Assembly (NCBI GenBank): GCA_022600345.1 | Contig: JAHZKP010000020.1 | Coordinates: forward strand, 1 to 40,292 | DNA: 40,292 nucleotides | Direction of reading: 5' to 3' | DNA from: Alphaproteobacteria bacterium | GTDB lineage: Bacteria; Pseudomonadota; Alphaproteobacteria; Rhizobiales; Hyphomicrobiaceae | Shown here: positions 25,628-35,970 of the stretch, in pieces | Position numbering within the stretch: position 1 is the first letter of the stretch | Layout of the letters: each line of letters begins with the position of its first letter | Made by a program: the position numbers and the translations under genes | The notes under the pieces: model-generated | Told to the model about the DNA's origin: nothing | Database searches by the model: none | The model's input: the letters and a program-made list of their open reading frames with translations, nothing else

Positions 25628-25665
25628 GCTCCTAGCTGGCTTGAAATCAAGCGGACGCTAGGAGC
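25628..25665 (-). promoter_or_regulatory. Leader hairpin that covers the VWA ribosome-binding site
   Basis: On the minus-strand transcript the arms GCTCCTAGC and GCTAGGAGC are a perfect 9-base match around 20 bases that hold a further small stem (CTTG/CAAG). The downstream arm contains AGGAG, the only good ribosome-binding site for the gene, and TTTTC follows directly. The structure could hide the ribosome-binding site or act as an attenuator. Which of these occurs is inference. Confidence 0.6.
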
Positions 25666-25787
25666 GAGGTGCGGCGGAATGGCGCTGCACTTGTGACCAA
25701 ACAGCGATAAATCGCGGCGAAAGCATGTAGCAAAATGAGTGTTGCGGGGAGAGCACAAAGAGGAGGCTGTAGCGGTTGCCCAATTAT

Positions 25788-25941
25788 TTCCGCCGTAGGC
25801 GGAATCGCACCGCCAGCCCGCGCCCCCGCGCCCCCGCCCGACCGCCCATTACAATCGAACCTTGTGACGTTCGGGCGGGCGCACGGGCGATCTTTCTCAA
25901 GCCTGAACCGCTCTAGCAGGCTGTTGAAGAACTCAGTGAGA
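25788..25941. repeat. Composite extragenic repeat with hairpin head and AGGCTGTTGAA tail
   Basis: A perfect hairpin TTCCGCC-GTA-GGCGGAA (25788-25804) is followed by TCGCACCGCCAGCCCGC, a C-rich and then G-rich stretch, and CCTGAACCGCTCT (25902-25914). A CTAG-bounded AGGCTGTTGAAGAACTC end follows from 25913. The head recurs at 32746 and, inverted, at 40126. The CCTGAACCGCTCT block recurs at 40061. The end sequence matches the element at 22831. The right end runs close to the stop codon of the next gene. Confidence 0.65.
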
Positions 25942-25958
25942 TCGCTTCAAGTCTGGGA

Positions 25959-28900
25959 TCAGGCTTGGCCGGTGCCGCCACCGCGGTTACTGCGCAGGGG
26001 AATGATTTCGGCATCGGCATCCTCGTCAGAGCCCTGGCGGAGGTGTTCGGCTGCCAGATGCCATGGTCCCGGCGTGTTGATGTTTTCGCTGACGAGGAGT
26101 TGGCGGGCGCCGCGCAGCAAAACCAACAGGCTTTGTTCTTCCGGGTCCTGGTCGAGATCCTGGGCGACGGCATCCTCCAGCGACTCAATCAGGTGACCGA
26201 GCAGATCGAGCTTGGGCAGAAGGATTAGAACGGGGGCCAACTCCATCAATTTTTCGTCGACCTGGTCGGCAAGTTTGCGGGCTTCAGGATCGCCGCCCGT
26301 CTCGCTTCTGATATCCGAATAGGCTTCGGCCAAATCGTTTTTCGCCTCGCGTTCGACTTCGATCAGAAGGTTTTTCAGCCGGACGTTATCGAGGCTATGT
26401 GCGTTCAAAGCCTTGCGCATGTCGTTGGCTGCGGCATGCAGCTCTGGGGAGGCCAGCAGGCTTTGGATATCGGTGTAATCCAGGCCAATGCTTTCCAGCA
26501 TCCGGTCGGCCAGCCTGTCAGATTCGATCAGGACGTTATGTTCATTGCCGGGTTCGGAATAAGCGTCAGCAGAGCGGGCGCGTGCCTGTACGGGCGCTGG
26601 TGATTCTGAACCGGCCTGGTGGCTTGCGTGATTTGGCAGTTGCCGGGTTTGAGCGGCGGTGACACCTCTTTGAGCAGCGGTCAATTCGCCGCCAGAGCGA
26701 ATCGAGCGGCCAGGTGCCTGAAGCAGGGGTTGGTCGTCGAGCCAGGTGCCGGTTGTGGGGTTGGCTGCCGAGATGTTGATCAGGGTCTTGTAGAGATCCT
26801 TGTGGATGTAAAAGCGGTCGGACTCTGTGGGTCGTGTGTCGCGTTCGACATATTCGAGAACCGAAGCGGCATTCAGCGTGCGTTTTACGACCGAGGCCTG
26901 GCGGGGTTCGACCTCATCCATGAAGATTTCAGATGTGTAATCGCCGTGTCCGTTGACCGGGTGCATGTTGTGCAGGACGATTTCGGCATGATCGCCCACG
27001 TGGGGTTGCAGCGAGACCGTGATCAGGCGGCGCAGTTCGGCGAGCTGACGATGCTCGCTATTCGCAGAGTAATGGCGATGGGCGATGATCGATAGGAACT
27101 CGAACAGTTCCGGGCGGATCAGGTAGCGGCGGGGATTGAACTCGTCACGGGTGACGGCGCCGATGTTCGCCCCAGCGTTCAGGACCTTGACGATTGCCGG
27201 TGTGTGGGCGGTCGGGTGGTTGGGCAGTATGACTTCCTGGGTATAGCCGCCTTGCGCGGAGATCGGATGCATGGCCTCGATGACTGCGTGTGCACTTTCA
27301 TAGGGGTGGGGTTGCAGCGCGGTTTCGATCACCGATTCCAGTTGATGGGCGGAACGGGCCTGGAAGCGCGGGATGTCCTGCAAGGGCGAGCGGACGGCGT
27401 TGGCGCCAAACAGGCCGGACATGAACACGAGCGAGTCAATGGCGATGGCGATTGCCAAGGCGAGGTAGGCCAGCCGGTTACCGTCGGTGAATGCGTTCCA
27501 GGTGACGACGAAGCGGTGGGCTTTGTCATCGCGGTTCAATTCGGCCAGGTTGATCTTCTTGCGCAGGTCTTCGGTGGCATCGCTGGGCAGGCCAGAGTCT
27601 GACAGGCATTTGCGTGCGAATCCGAACAGGCCGTCGGTTGAGCTAATGCTTTCCAGGCGGTCGCCACCGGCGCAGTTGGCGATGAAGACCTTGGTGCCGG
27701 CGTTAAGCGCGAACACGATTGCGGCTGCTTCCTGGGCCTGCTTGGGATCGCAATCGATCTGGCGGACGCTGTCCTTGATCAACTCAACCGACATCATGGC
27801 GCCCAGCAATTGCGTGCACTGTTGGCGCAGGATGCTCAGGTTTTCTGCTGTCGGTTTCTGGCGGAACGTGACCTTGGCGCGCTCGAATGCGGGAAGGATG
27901 CGGGCTGGGTCTACCTTGAGGGCTTCTTCATCGAGGCCAGCGGTAATTTCGGCAGCGCGGATGCGGTCGTCGGCGGTCTTGGCCTCGCCTTTGAGCTGAG
28001 CCAGTTGGCCTTCAATCTGGGAGAGTTCCGCCTTGATGCTGGCGACGCGCCGGTCGATGTTGGCCATCCGCTTCTTGGGGGCGTTGAGGCGTTCGTTGGC
28101 GACCTGAAGTTCGGCGCGGATCTTGACTTCGGTGGCTTTTTCCTCGCGCCACTGGCGGCCGCGACCGACCTTGCCTGTGCCCTCGACGCCTTTTTCCTCG
28201 GCGAGTACGCGGGCGCGTTGCTCATCGAGGCGGCGTTCGATTTCATTGACGACGAGGCGTTGCTGGTCGACGGCGGCGGCAGCTTCGGGGCGCTCGGCTT
28301 GTAAGCGCGAGATCTCCTCGTTGAGGCTGTTGGCTTTGGATTGCAGGCCGGCCTGCTGGCTGTTGGCGGAAGCCTTGCGCTCCTCCTGCAAGGCGATGCC
28401 GCGGCGACGTTCCTCCATCTGCTCGATGAAGTAGGCCTCGATGGCGGGTTGCGCGCCCTGGGCTTTTGAAGCCAATTCATTCAGTTCGGCTTCGTAGGTT
28501 TTCCAGCCGGGGGAACGGAACAGCCGGTCGGCTTCCTCGATGCGCAAGGTGGCAATGGTCTGGCCGATGTCGGCGGTGATTCCGGCGACCTGATTCTGGG
28601 CGCGCAGTTCGGCGGCGCGGGCGCGCTCGTCTTGCGGGAAAATCGTTGAGAACAGCGAGTCGAATGAGAAGAAGACCGAAGTCGTCATGCAGGCCAAGAA
28701 CATCACCCACAAGACGGCATTGCGCAGCACGATCTTGGTGCTTTGCAGGTAAGGGGTCAGAAGGTCGCCTTGCAGGATGGCGATCAGCGCCAGGGCTGCC
28801 AGTCCGACTGCGCCAAACAGCAGTTGTTCGCGGGTAACCGGCAGGCTGCCCATGACGATCAGGGCGACGAGGCCGAATACGACGATGGCACCCAGAAGCG

Positions 28901-29309
28901 CGCCGGCGATCCATTCAATGCCGATGCCGCCGGGGCCATCGCGACCTGACTTGTTGACGTTCATGCCTGACGCGAAGCTTTCGCCGATCAGCCATGCGAC
29001 GATCAGCATAACGCCTTGAATTCCGAAGGTAATCATCAACGAGAGCAGCGGCTCGTTGGTGAAATTGCGCATGCCGTCCCAGGTGGTCCAGCCGGAAGCA
29101 AGCGAGAGGATGAGGCCGGTTGCGCCAAGCAGCGCCAACTGCCAATTGGAAAAGGCGATCTTTTCGATGGTCTTGAGGACGCGGGTCCAGAAGCCTCTGG
29201 ACCACAGCACGGCGAAGTAGACGCTGATCGCGAGGGCGAATACGGGCCAGTTCTGCCCGATCCAGTCCAGTCCAGGTTTTAGCGAATCAATGATCGCTAC
29301 GATATCCAT
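25959..29309 (-). CDS. Large membrane coiled-coil protein of unknown function with duplicated C-terminal domain
   Basis: An 1116-residue protein I do not recognise. Six hydrophobic segments fall within residues about 20-215. A long charged coiled coil follows (about 225-440), then a Cys-containing region (about 490-590) and a seventh hydrophobic segment (LALAIAIAIDSLVFMSGLFG, near 605-625). After it come two copies of a domain of about 92 residues (about 655-745 and 752-848). They share LQPH, MHP(I/V), GxYTxE, VKxxLNA, (T/E)RD and RYxI/RFYI. The last 260 residues are polar, with an Ala/Gln-rich linker and helical segments. The start at 29309 follows GGAGCGAGG; the frame from 29369 lacks support. 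The topology suggests a mechanosensing, scaffold or division-linked role, but nothing shows it. Confidence 0.8.
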   Translation of the reverse strand: MDIVAIIDSLKPGLDWIGQNWPVFALAISVYFAVLWSRGFWTRVLKTIEKIAFSNWQLALLGATGLILSLASGWTTWDGMRNFTNEPLLSLMITFGIQGVMLIVAWLIGESFASGMNVNKSGRDGPGGIGIEWIAGALLGAIVVFGLVALIVMGSLPVTREQLLFGAVGLAALALIAILQGDLLTPYLQSTKIVLRNAVLWVMFLACMTTSVFFSFDSLFSTIFPQDERARAAELRAQNQVAGITADIGQTIATLRIEEADRLFRSPGWKTYEAELNELASKAQGAQPAIEAYFIEQMEERRRGIALQEERKASANSQQAGLQSKANSLNEEISRLQAERPEAAAAVDQQRLVVNEIERRLDEQRARVLAEEKGVEGTGKVGRGRQWREEKATEVKIRAELQVANERLNAPKKRMANIDRRVASIKAELSQIEGQLAQLKGEAKTADDRIRAAEITAGLDEEALKVDPARILPAFERAKVTFRQKPTAENLSILRQQCTQLLGAMMSVELIKDSVRQIDCDPKQAQEAAAIVFALNAGTKVFIANCAGGDRLESISSTDGLFGFARKCLSDSGLPSDATEDLRKKINLAELNRDDKAHRFVVTWNAFTDGNRLAYLALAIAIAIDSLVFMSGLFGANAVRSPLQDIPRFQARSAHQLESVIETALQPHPYESAHAVIEAMHPISAQGGYTQEVILPNHPTAHTPAIVKVLNAGANIGAVTRDEFNPRRYLIRPELFEFLSIIAHRHYSANSEHRQLAELRRLITVSLQPHVGDHAEIVLHNMHPVNGHGDYTSEIFMDEVEPRQASVVKRTLNAASVLEYVERDTRPTESDRFYIHKDLYKTLINISAANPTTGTWLDDQPLLQAPGRSIRSGGELTAAQRGVTAAQTRQLPNHASHQAGSESPAPVQARARSADAYSEPGNEHNVLIESDRLADRMLESIGLDYTDIQSLLASPELHAAANDMRKALNAHSLDNVRLKNLLIEVEREAKNDLAEAYSDIRSETGGDPEARKLADQVDEKLMELAPVLILLPKLDLLGHLIESLEDAVAQDLDQDPEEQSLLVLLRGARQLLVSENINTPGPWHLAAEHLRQGSDEDADAEIIPLRSNRGGGTGQA

Positions 29310-29827
29310 ATGCCTCGCTCCACACCCCGCAGACCCCACTTCGCCCGCATTCAACTTCACTTCGGTCAAGGTCGAGCAGCGCTGTCCTGCTAACGGATTG
29401 CCGGGACTGGCTGGTTGTTTATCGCTCGACCCTCAACGCACGAGATGGCCATCAGCACGCCTGCCGACCCTGGCTCGCTTTACGCTAACCCAACCCGTAA
29501 CCGACTTTCGCGTCAGTACAGTGGCGCACAGATGGTCATCTTCTGCTGACGTTGGCCTGTGAAATCGACTCTAACGCGGCCCGGGGCAGCAGCACCTTCG
29601 CCAATTTGGATAAAGTGGTTCTTGCTGGATAATACATCAAGTCGTCGGCCGTTTGTTCAAAACCGGCAATTCCGGCGTCGGTTAAGCACACCATTCGCTC
29701 GTTAGCCTTAGTGCGGCACGCGTGTTTGAGCCATGGGGCCGGTTCGCTGCGGTGCGGTAAGGTTGTGTGATCCCAACAATTTCCCGGCCGGCCAGCATCG
29801 GGCGGTGTTGGGAAAGTATGGCAGTGG
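29310..29827. other. Intergenic region upstream of the large membrane protein gene
   Basis: About 520 bases. A minus-strand frame here could encode about 52 residues from an ATG near 29692, but it has a weak ribosome-binding site and no family resemblance. Otherwise I see no gene, terminator or clear repeat. It must carry the promoter for the gene at 29309. Confidence 0.4.
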
Positions 29828-30994
29828 TCAGATCGATTCAAACAGCGCGGCAACGCCAATCCCGCCGATGGCACCCAGCGTGGCGACGCCGTATTGGAGC
29901 CGTTTTTCTTCGCGTTGGCGGACCATGCGGCTGAACAGGCGAATCACGAGAACAGCCCCGGCGGCAGCCAGTGGGTGGCCACGCACGACGGCACCGCCGT
30001 TTGGATTGATCAGGTCTTCTTCCAGGCCCAGGGAAGACGTAAAGGCGATTGCTTGTGCAGCGGATGTTTCGCTTAGTTCGACAAGGCCGATGTCTTTGGG
30101 GTTGAAGCCTTCCAAACGATCATAAAGCTTGCGCATGGCCTCCATCGGGGCACCGGCTTCGTTGTCGTGGGCAACGCCCTTGGAAACGCTTGCGACAAGG
30201 CGGAGTGCGGGCGGGCGGCCCAGTTCCTCCCAGACGGCATCAGAGACGACGACAGCCATGGCGGCGCCGTCGTGCATGGCGCTGGTGTTTGCCGGTGTCA
30301 GGCGACCTTCGGGCGGCAGCAACAAAGGCTGATCGGAAAAGTCTTCAGGCGAAGCACCGGTGGTGGCGCTCTGGTCGCGGGCTTCTTCGGGGGACGTGCG
30401 AAGCGGGACGATTTCGCCAACAAAGCGGCGTTGTTCGCGGGCTGTTTCTGCCTTGAGGTGGGATTTCAATGCCCAGGCGTCCTGTTGGTCGCGGGCAATG
30501 TTCAAGCGTTGGGACAGTTCTTCGGAGGCTTCGAACTGGTGGGGTTCTTCGGCTTCGTCGATCATGGTCGGTTCGACGCCGATGAAGTGGGGGAGTTGAT
30601 ACAGCGACTTTGGCTTGGCGATGCGCCATGGGGCGGTCGACAGGCTTTCAACGCCGCCGGCAACGATGACATCTGCCTCGCCGTCGGCGACATTCCGGCA
30701 GGCCGTGACGATCGCATCGAGCCCGGAGGCGCATTGGCGGTCGAGCGTCATCGCGCCGGTGGTCTCAGGCAGGCCGGAGGCGAGGGCGACGAGGCGGGCG
30801 GGATTACCGCCATGGGTGGCATTGCCGATGATGACGTCGTCAACGCGCTCAGGGGGCAATCCGCAATCCTCAAGGGCAGCGGTGATGACCGGGGCCGCGA
30901 GGGCGTCGATGCGGCGGTTGCGGTGCAGGCCTCCGACGCGGCCCAGGGCGGTGCGTCGCGCTGCGATAATATATGACGATACCGTGCGGTGCAT
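29828..30994 (-). CDS. Thiolase family protein with an incomplete active site
   Basis: At 388 residues it has a complete thiolase fold length. The nucleophilic Cys is present (C88 in RQCASGLDAI), and so is the His of GHPLAAAGA (H340). Two other catalytic elements are missing. NEAFAAQ reads SETSAAQ (308-314), losing the Asn that positions the oxyanion-hole water. The second catalytic Cys in the GLATLC-GGG motif is Gly (G374 in VATLGAIGG). Normal thiolases condense or cleave acyl-CoA by using both cysteines, so this protein may be an acyltransferase, hydrolase or other thiolase-like enzyme. It is divergent from the Zur-like gene, with 261 bases between. No frameshift is present. Confidence 0.87.
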   Translation of the reverse strand: MHRTVSSYIIAARRTALGRVGGLHRNRRIDALAAPVITAALEDCGLPPERVDDVIIGNATHGGNPARLVALASGLPETTGAMTLDRQCASGLDAIVTACRNVADGEADVIVAGGVESLSTAPWRIAKPKSLYQLPHFIGVEPTMIDEAEEPHQFEASEELSQRLNIARDQQDAWALKSHLKAETAREQRRFVGEIVPLRTSPEEARDQSATTGASPEDFSDQPLLLPPEGRLTPANTSAMHDGAAMAVVVSDAVWEELGRPPALRLVASVSKGVAHDNEAGAPMEAMRKLYDRLEGFNPKDIGLVELSETSAAQAIAFTSSLGLEEDLINPNGGAVVRGHPLAAAGAVLVIRLFSRMVRQREEKRLQYGVATLGAIGGIGVAALFESI

Positions 30995-31255
30995 TGTGAT
31001 CGCGCCAACCGCCTTTTTTGATCAAACTGGCAGAAAGATAAAGGAACGCGGATCGGGGCCATTGCTGCCCCAGCGCCCATTTGGAAATGCTTGCTTGGGT
31101 AAATCCAACGCGCAAAACGTTGCAAAAGTATGGCGTAGGGCCGACCTTCAAGGGCGGCGAGGAGCCAAAACGGAGCTTGTGAAAGGCGGGGAATTCAATA
31201 CTCTGTCGCAAAAAGCGAATGGGATACCTACATCTGGAGGGTAGGAAATCACTCG

Positions 31256-31780
31256 ATGGGCAAGACAATGACCGATACGGCCAAGCCCGATTCTGAGACC
31301 GACGACGCGAAAGTGCTCGAAGATATCGTGCAACGCGCGCGTGCCGCGTTCGATGAAAAGAAGCTTAGGTTTACAAGCCTGCGTGAACAGGTGTTCTCCG
31401 AAATCGCCTTGATCCGCGGATCTATCGGCGCTTACGAAATCCTGGAGCGGTTGGCTGACAAGGGCACGCGGCTGGCGCCGATTTCCGTTTACCGTTCAAT
31501 CGATGCGCTGATGGAAGCCGGCGTAATCCATCGCCTGGAAAGCAAGAATTCCTACTTTGCCTGCCGTCGACACGAGCACGGCAAGAAGGGGCGTCCGATC
31601 TTCATGTCGTGCGAACAATGCGGCGGTGTTGTCGAGGTTCCGGCCCAGGGGATTTTCGATCAGGTGGCCGAGCTTGCCAGGTCGGTCGAATTCACGCCCA
31701 AGGTCAAGTTCATGGAAGTGTCGGGCGTCTGCAAGGTGTGCCGTGAAAAAGCCCAGGGCGAGGGCGGCAACTCTGGCTGA
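31256..31780 (+). CDS. zur: Fur family metal-responsive repressor, Zur-like
   Basis: A 174-residue regulator. The winged helix covers about residues 30-100 (TSLREQVFSEIA ... ISVYRSIDALMEAGVIHRL). The dimerisation half holds a structural zinc site as two CxxC pairs (CEQCGG and CKVCRE). CRRHEHGKKGRPIFMSC is typical of zinc-uptake regulators rather than Fur proper, which would show an HHDH motif. It would repress zinc-import genes when zinc is plentiful; none lies in the window. The ATG at 31256 follows TAGGA, and an in-frame ATG lies 4 codons later. Zur versus another Fur paralogue is judged from the motif only. Confidence 0.82.
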   Translation: MGKTMTDTAKPDSETDDAKVLEDIVQRARAAFDEKKLRFTSLREQVFSEIALIRGSIGAYEILERLADKGTRLAPISVYRSIDALMEAGVIHRLESKNSYFACRRHEHGKKGRPIFMSCEQCGGVVEVPAQGIFDQVAELARSVEFTPKVKFMEVSGVCKVCREKAQGEGGNSG

Positions 31781-31900
31781 CCTGGGATATCGCAGCCGCT
31801 GATGGTGGTTCGTTCCGGGAGCCCTGTCTGCAGGGCGCGTTCCAACGGCGTCATGGCGGCCGGCCGAGGCTCATTTCCGTAATTATTCGAGAGATTTACA

Positions 31901-32734
31901 ATGCCAGCGAGCAAGCGGACGATCCTGATTACGGGATGTTCGTCGGGGATCGGGCTTGCCTCGGTCAAGACGATGAAGGCGCGGGGCTGGCGGGTTCTTG
32001 CGACGGCCAGGAAGGCGGAGGATCTTCGGCTTCTGGCAGAAGACGTCGGCGTAACAGCGCTGCACCTTGAACTGAGTGATGAGGCCTCGGTTAAGGCCTG
32101 TGCGAGGCAGGCGCTTGAGGTGTCAGGAGGGCGGATCGATGCGTTGTTCAACAATGGCGCTTACGCCCAGCCCGGAGCGGTTGAGGATCTCACCGCCGGG
32201 TTGTTGCGGCAGCAATTCGAAGTCAATCTGATCGGTGGGCATGAACTGACGCGGCTGTTGATACCGCAGATGCGGGCGCACGGGTTCGGGCGAATTGTGC
32301 AGTGCTCGTCGGTTCTGGGATTGGTTTCGGCACCGATGCGGGGCGCCTACTGTGCGACCAAGTTCGCGCTTGAAGCTTTGAGCGATGCCATGCGCATCGA
32401 ATTGAAGGACACCAATATCCACGTGTCACTGATCGAGCCCGGGCCGATCCGCACGAAATTCGTTGCGACGGCATTGGAGATGTTGCGCACCAGGATTGAT
32501 ATTGAAGGTTCGGTGCATCGTGAGGCCTATCAAAGGCGGCTTGAAACCATGGAAGCGGGCGGCAAACAGGCCTTCAAGCTGGAGCCTGAGGCGGTTGCTG
32601 AAAAACTCGTTCATGCGGTCGAGAGCCGTTGGCCGAAGCCTCGTTATTTCGTGACGACGCCGACTTATTTTGCCGACGTCATGCGACGCACGATGCCGAC
32701 ACGGCTGCTTGACCGGGTGCTGGGTTCCCAGTGA
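31901..32734 (+). CDS. Short-chain dehydrogenase/reductase
   Basis: A 277-residue classical-type SDR. It has the cofactor motif TGCSSGIG (11-18), an NNG motif in place of NNAG, the catalytic Ser in QCSS and the YCATK catalytic Tyr-Lys pair. An Arg-containing ATARK after the second beta strand suggests NADP(H). The variable C-terminal part gives no substrate. GAGAG lies before the ATG. It follows the Zur-like gene after 120 bases that include a small GCCCTG-TCTG-CAGGGC hairpin at 31821-31836, so co-transcription is doubtful. Confidence 0.9.
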   Translation: MPASKRTILITGCSSGIGLASVKTMKARGWRVLATARKAEDLRLLAEDVGVTALHLELSDEASVKACARQALEVSGGRIDALFNNGAYAQPGAVEDLTAGLLRQQFEVNLIGGHELTRLLIPQMRAHGFGRIVQCSSVLGLVSAPMRGAYCATKFALEALSDAMRIELKDTNIHVSLIEPGPIRTKFVATALEMLRTRIDIEGSVHREAYQRRLETMEAGGKQAFKLEPEAVAEKLVHAVESRWPKPRYFVTTPTYFADVMRRTMPTRLLDRVLGSQ

Positions 32735-32745
32735 ATAGAGTTTTG

Positions 32746-32777
32746 CCGGCTTAGCCGGAATCACCGTGCCAGCCCGC
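32746..32777. repeat. Second copy of the composite extragenic repeat head
   Basis: Hairpin CCGGC-TTA-GCCGG (32746-32758), then AATCACCGTGCCAGCCCGC, C-rich sequence and a G-rich tract near 32811-32830. It is the same order of blocks as at 25788. The two copies have diverged, but the stem is kept by compensating changes. Confidence 0.6.
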
Positions 32778-32860
32778 TCCCCCGTCCCGACCACCCCAAA
32801 TATGCCGCTAAGGGGGGGCGGGGCGGAGGAGTGGGTGTTTCTACCTAAACCGGAAACGCG

Positions 32861-34210
<1,350 letters not shown>

Positions 34211-35506
34211 CTACCTGCAGTAGGGCCCCAGCTTCCGCTGCGCCAGATCGACATGGAAGTGGTTGCGGTGGGCATTGTTTGCTTCCGGCCCCAGTACCGT
34301 ACCGAAAAGCCCGCAGGCTGTCCTGTGCGCCGCACGAAGAAACCGTGCGCTTGGTGTACGGGTGTGGGCTTTGCTGGCTGTCTTTGAGACCAGATACACC
34401 GGCCAGGATGGCGTTTGCTCCAACTCTTCGCTGGCAAGCGCTGCTCCCGCCTTGGCAAATGCTGGACCGCCCAGCCGGCTGGGCGCCAGACCGAACCCGA
34501 TGCCCTTGTTGTTTGCAGCGATGCCTGTGTTGGCGCCGACCATCTCGGTCAGTCCCTCCAGGATACTCGGGCGAACGCCGGCTGCCGCCGCCTCGATTTC
34601 TTGTGCCGGTTCCCCTGCGACCTGACCTGCAACCGCATTAGCATTCGGGCCATTTCCCCCTGCTTCTCGCTTGCCGCGCGCCGCAGCCGCCAGCTTTTTC
34701 TTCGCAGCAGCCCTCGATTTCGCCAGCCGTTTCTTTTCCGCCGCTCGCTGCTTTGCCTTCTGCGCTGCTCGAATGGCGCGCTGCGTCGGCCCCCAATGCG
34801 ATAACAACTGTGTCTTGGCTTTTTTGGCCGTCGTAAACCCGCGGATGTCGATGGCATTGGCCCGGGCGTGCTGCGATAAGCGCGCATTTTTTCGCCCGTA
34901 GGCGTTGCGGCAGGAATACGAACTCATCGATTCCACAGCGACGATCGGCGATTTCAGGTGCTTGCGGGCTAGCGGCTGGAGATCCCTGGACACCCAGTTA
35001 TGCAGCGCAACCGCCATATCGCAGTTGACGACAACCGCCGGACTGATCGAAACGCGTGGCTTTGACCCCACGCTCAAAAGCCGGACTGGAGCAGGATCTC
35101 CGCAAGCACCTTTCCGGATCGGTTCCATCGCGACGAATTCGGCATCTATTTCACTCAGCATGTGGCGGCAACGCGCACGGGCGAGTTGGATCTCCGAATG
35201 GCTCCAGCTACCGACTTTCTCGATCGGCGCAGCGGCAGTCTGTTGTCTTTTTGACGTATCGATCGACGGCCGGCCAGACTTTTTTACGGCCTGCTTTTTG
35301 GGCGGCAGGGGCACAATTCCGGTGCCGTACGTTTTAATCTTGCTTGGGTGAGGCTTTATTTCAGAGGCCGGCCTGGGCGTCACCTCGGTGCGCGCCACGG
35401 CTGTGATTCTCTCGTAGAAAGACTGGGCAAAAGCCGCCTGAGTTTGCAATGTGCTGAGCGAGGCAACAAAAACAGCCACCGCTATGACGCGTGCCGGAAC
35501 GGTCAT
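34211..35506 (-). CDS. Exported extensin-like domain protein with an internal low-complexity insert
   Basis: A 431-residue protein with a signal peptide (about 1-28, ending FAQS). The extensin-like C-terminal domain of rhizobial cell-envelope proteins is present in two parts. The first half covers about 110-250 (SYSCRNAYGRKNARLSQHARANAIDI). The last 50 residues close it with GTVLGPEANNAHRNHFHVD and a terminal GPYCR. Between them lie about 140 residues rich in Lys, Ala and Gly, much longer than the usual link. The His and Asp residues suggest a metal-dependent peptidase-like fold, as in D-Ala-D-Ala peptidase relatives; activity is unproven. AGGGGA lies 5 bases before the ATG. It follows the same direction as hemB, 30 bases upstream. 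Confidence 0.85.
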   Translation of the reverse strand: MTVPARVIAVAVFVASLSTLQTQAAFAQSFYERITAVARTEVTPRPASEIKPHPSKIKTYGTGIVPLPPKKQAVKKSGRPSIDTSKRQQTAAAPIEKVGSWSHSEIQLARARCRHMLSEIDAEFVAMEPIRKGACGDPAPVRLLSVGSKPRVSISPAVVVNCDMAVALHNWVSRDLQPLARKHLKSPIVAVESMSSYSCRNAYGRKNARLSQHARANAIDIRGFTTAKKAKTQLLSHWGPTQRAIRAAQKAKQRAAEKKRLAKSRAAAKKKLAAAARGKREAGGNGPNANAVAGQVAGEPAQEIEAAAAGVRPSILEGLTEMVGANTGIAANNKGIGFGLAPSRLGGPAFAKAGAALASEELEQTPSWPVYLVSKTASKAHTRTPSARFLRAAHRTACGLFGTVLGPEANNAHRNHFHVDLAQRKLGPYCR

Positions 35507-35970
35507 AGATTCCCCTATGCGTGCTTCGTAGTGAGCTGCCGTTGAGGTCAATGACCCCGGCCGTCACCACATGGGCCGACGGCAAGCCAGCGGCTCGCAG
35601 AACGAAAACTTCAAGCTGGGGGCCCGGACTTCGCAGCGATCATCGCCTGGAACTAAGAGAGGCGACCCGCCGGGGAAACAACGCAATCGGACCCTTCGGT
35701 TCAATCCGGGCTTACCTCGTTGGCAGTCCGCATGAACCTTGTGGTGATACAAAATCCTTTGACGCACGCGACACTACACATCTCGCGGCGCGCATGCGAG
35801 GTCATCTTGCCCCACCTGTTGAAATGGCCAGGCAAACGGTGATAACGCCGTGGCGACTTGGCAGTCGGCCTTGACGAGGCGCGTCCGGCCGCAAACGAAT
35901 CACCTTTGTAAGGGTAACCCTTAATCAGCATCGGGAACATACCCGGCAGTCGAATCGGATCATCAAAAAT
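35507..35970. other. Divergent intergenic region between the extensin-domain and 3-hydroxyisobutyryl-CoA hydrolase genes
   Basis: About 460 bases without a supported gene. It includes a perfect dyad, TAAGGG-TAA-CCCTTA, at 35909-35923, about 50 bases before the hydrolase start. The dyad shares its GGTAACC core with two sites upstream of ldtR. No promoter pair could be placed with confidence. Confidence 0.45.

Noticed and set aside
29536-29874. Possible small gene on the minus strand upstream of the membrane protein
   Set aside because: The frame overlaps the thiolase 3' end, has a weak ribosome-binding site and no recognisable motif. A 52-residue version from an internal ATG cannot be excluded.
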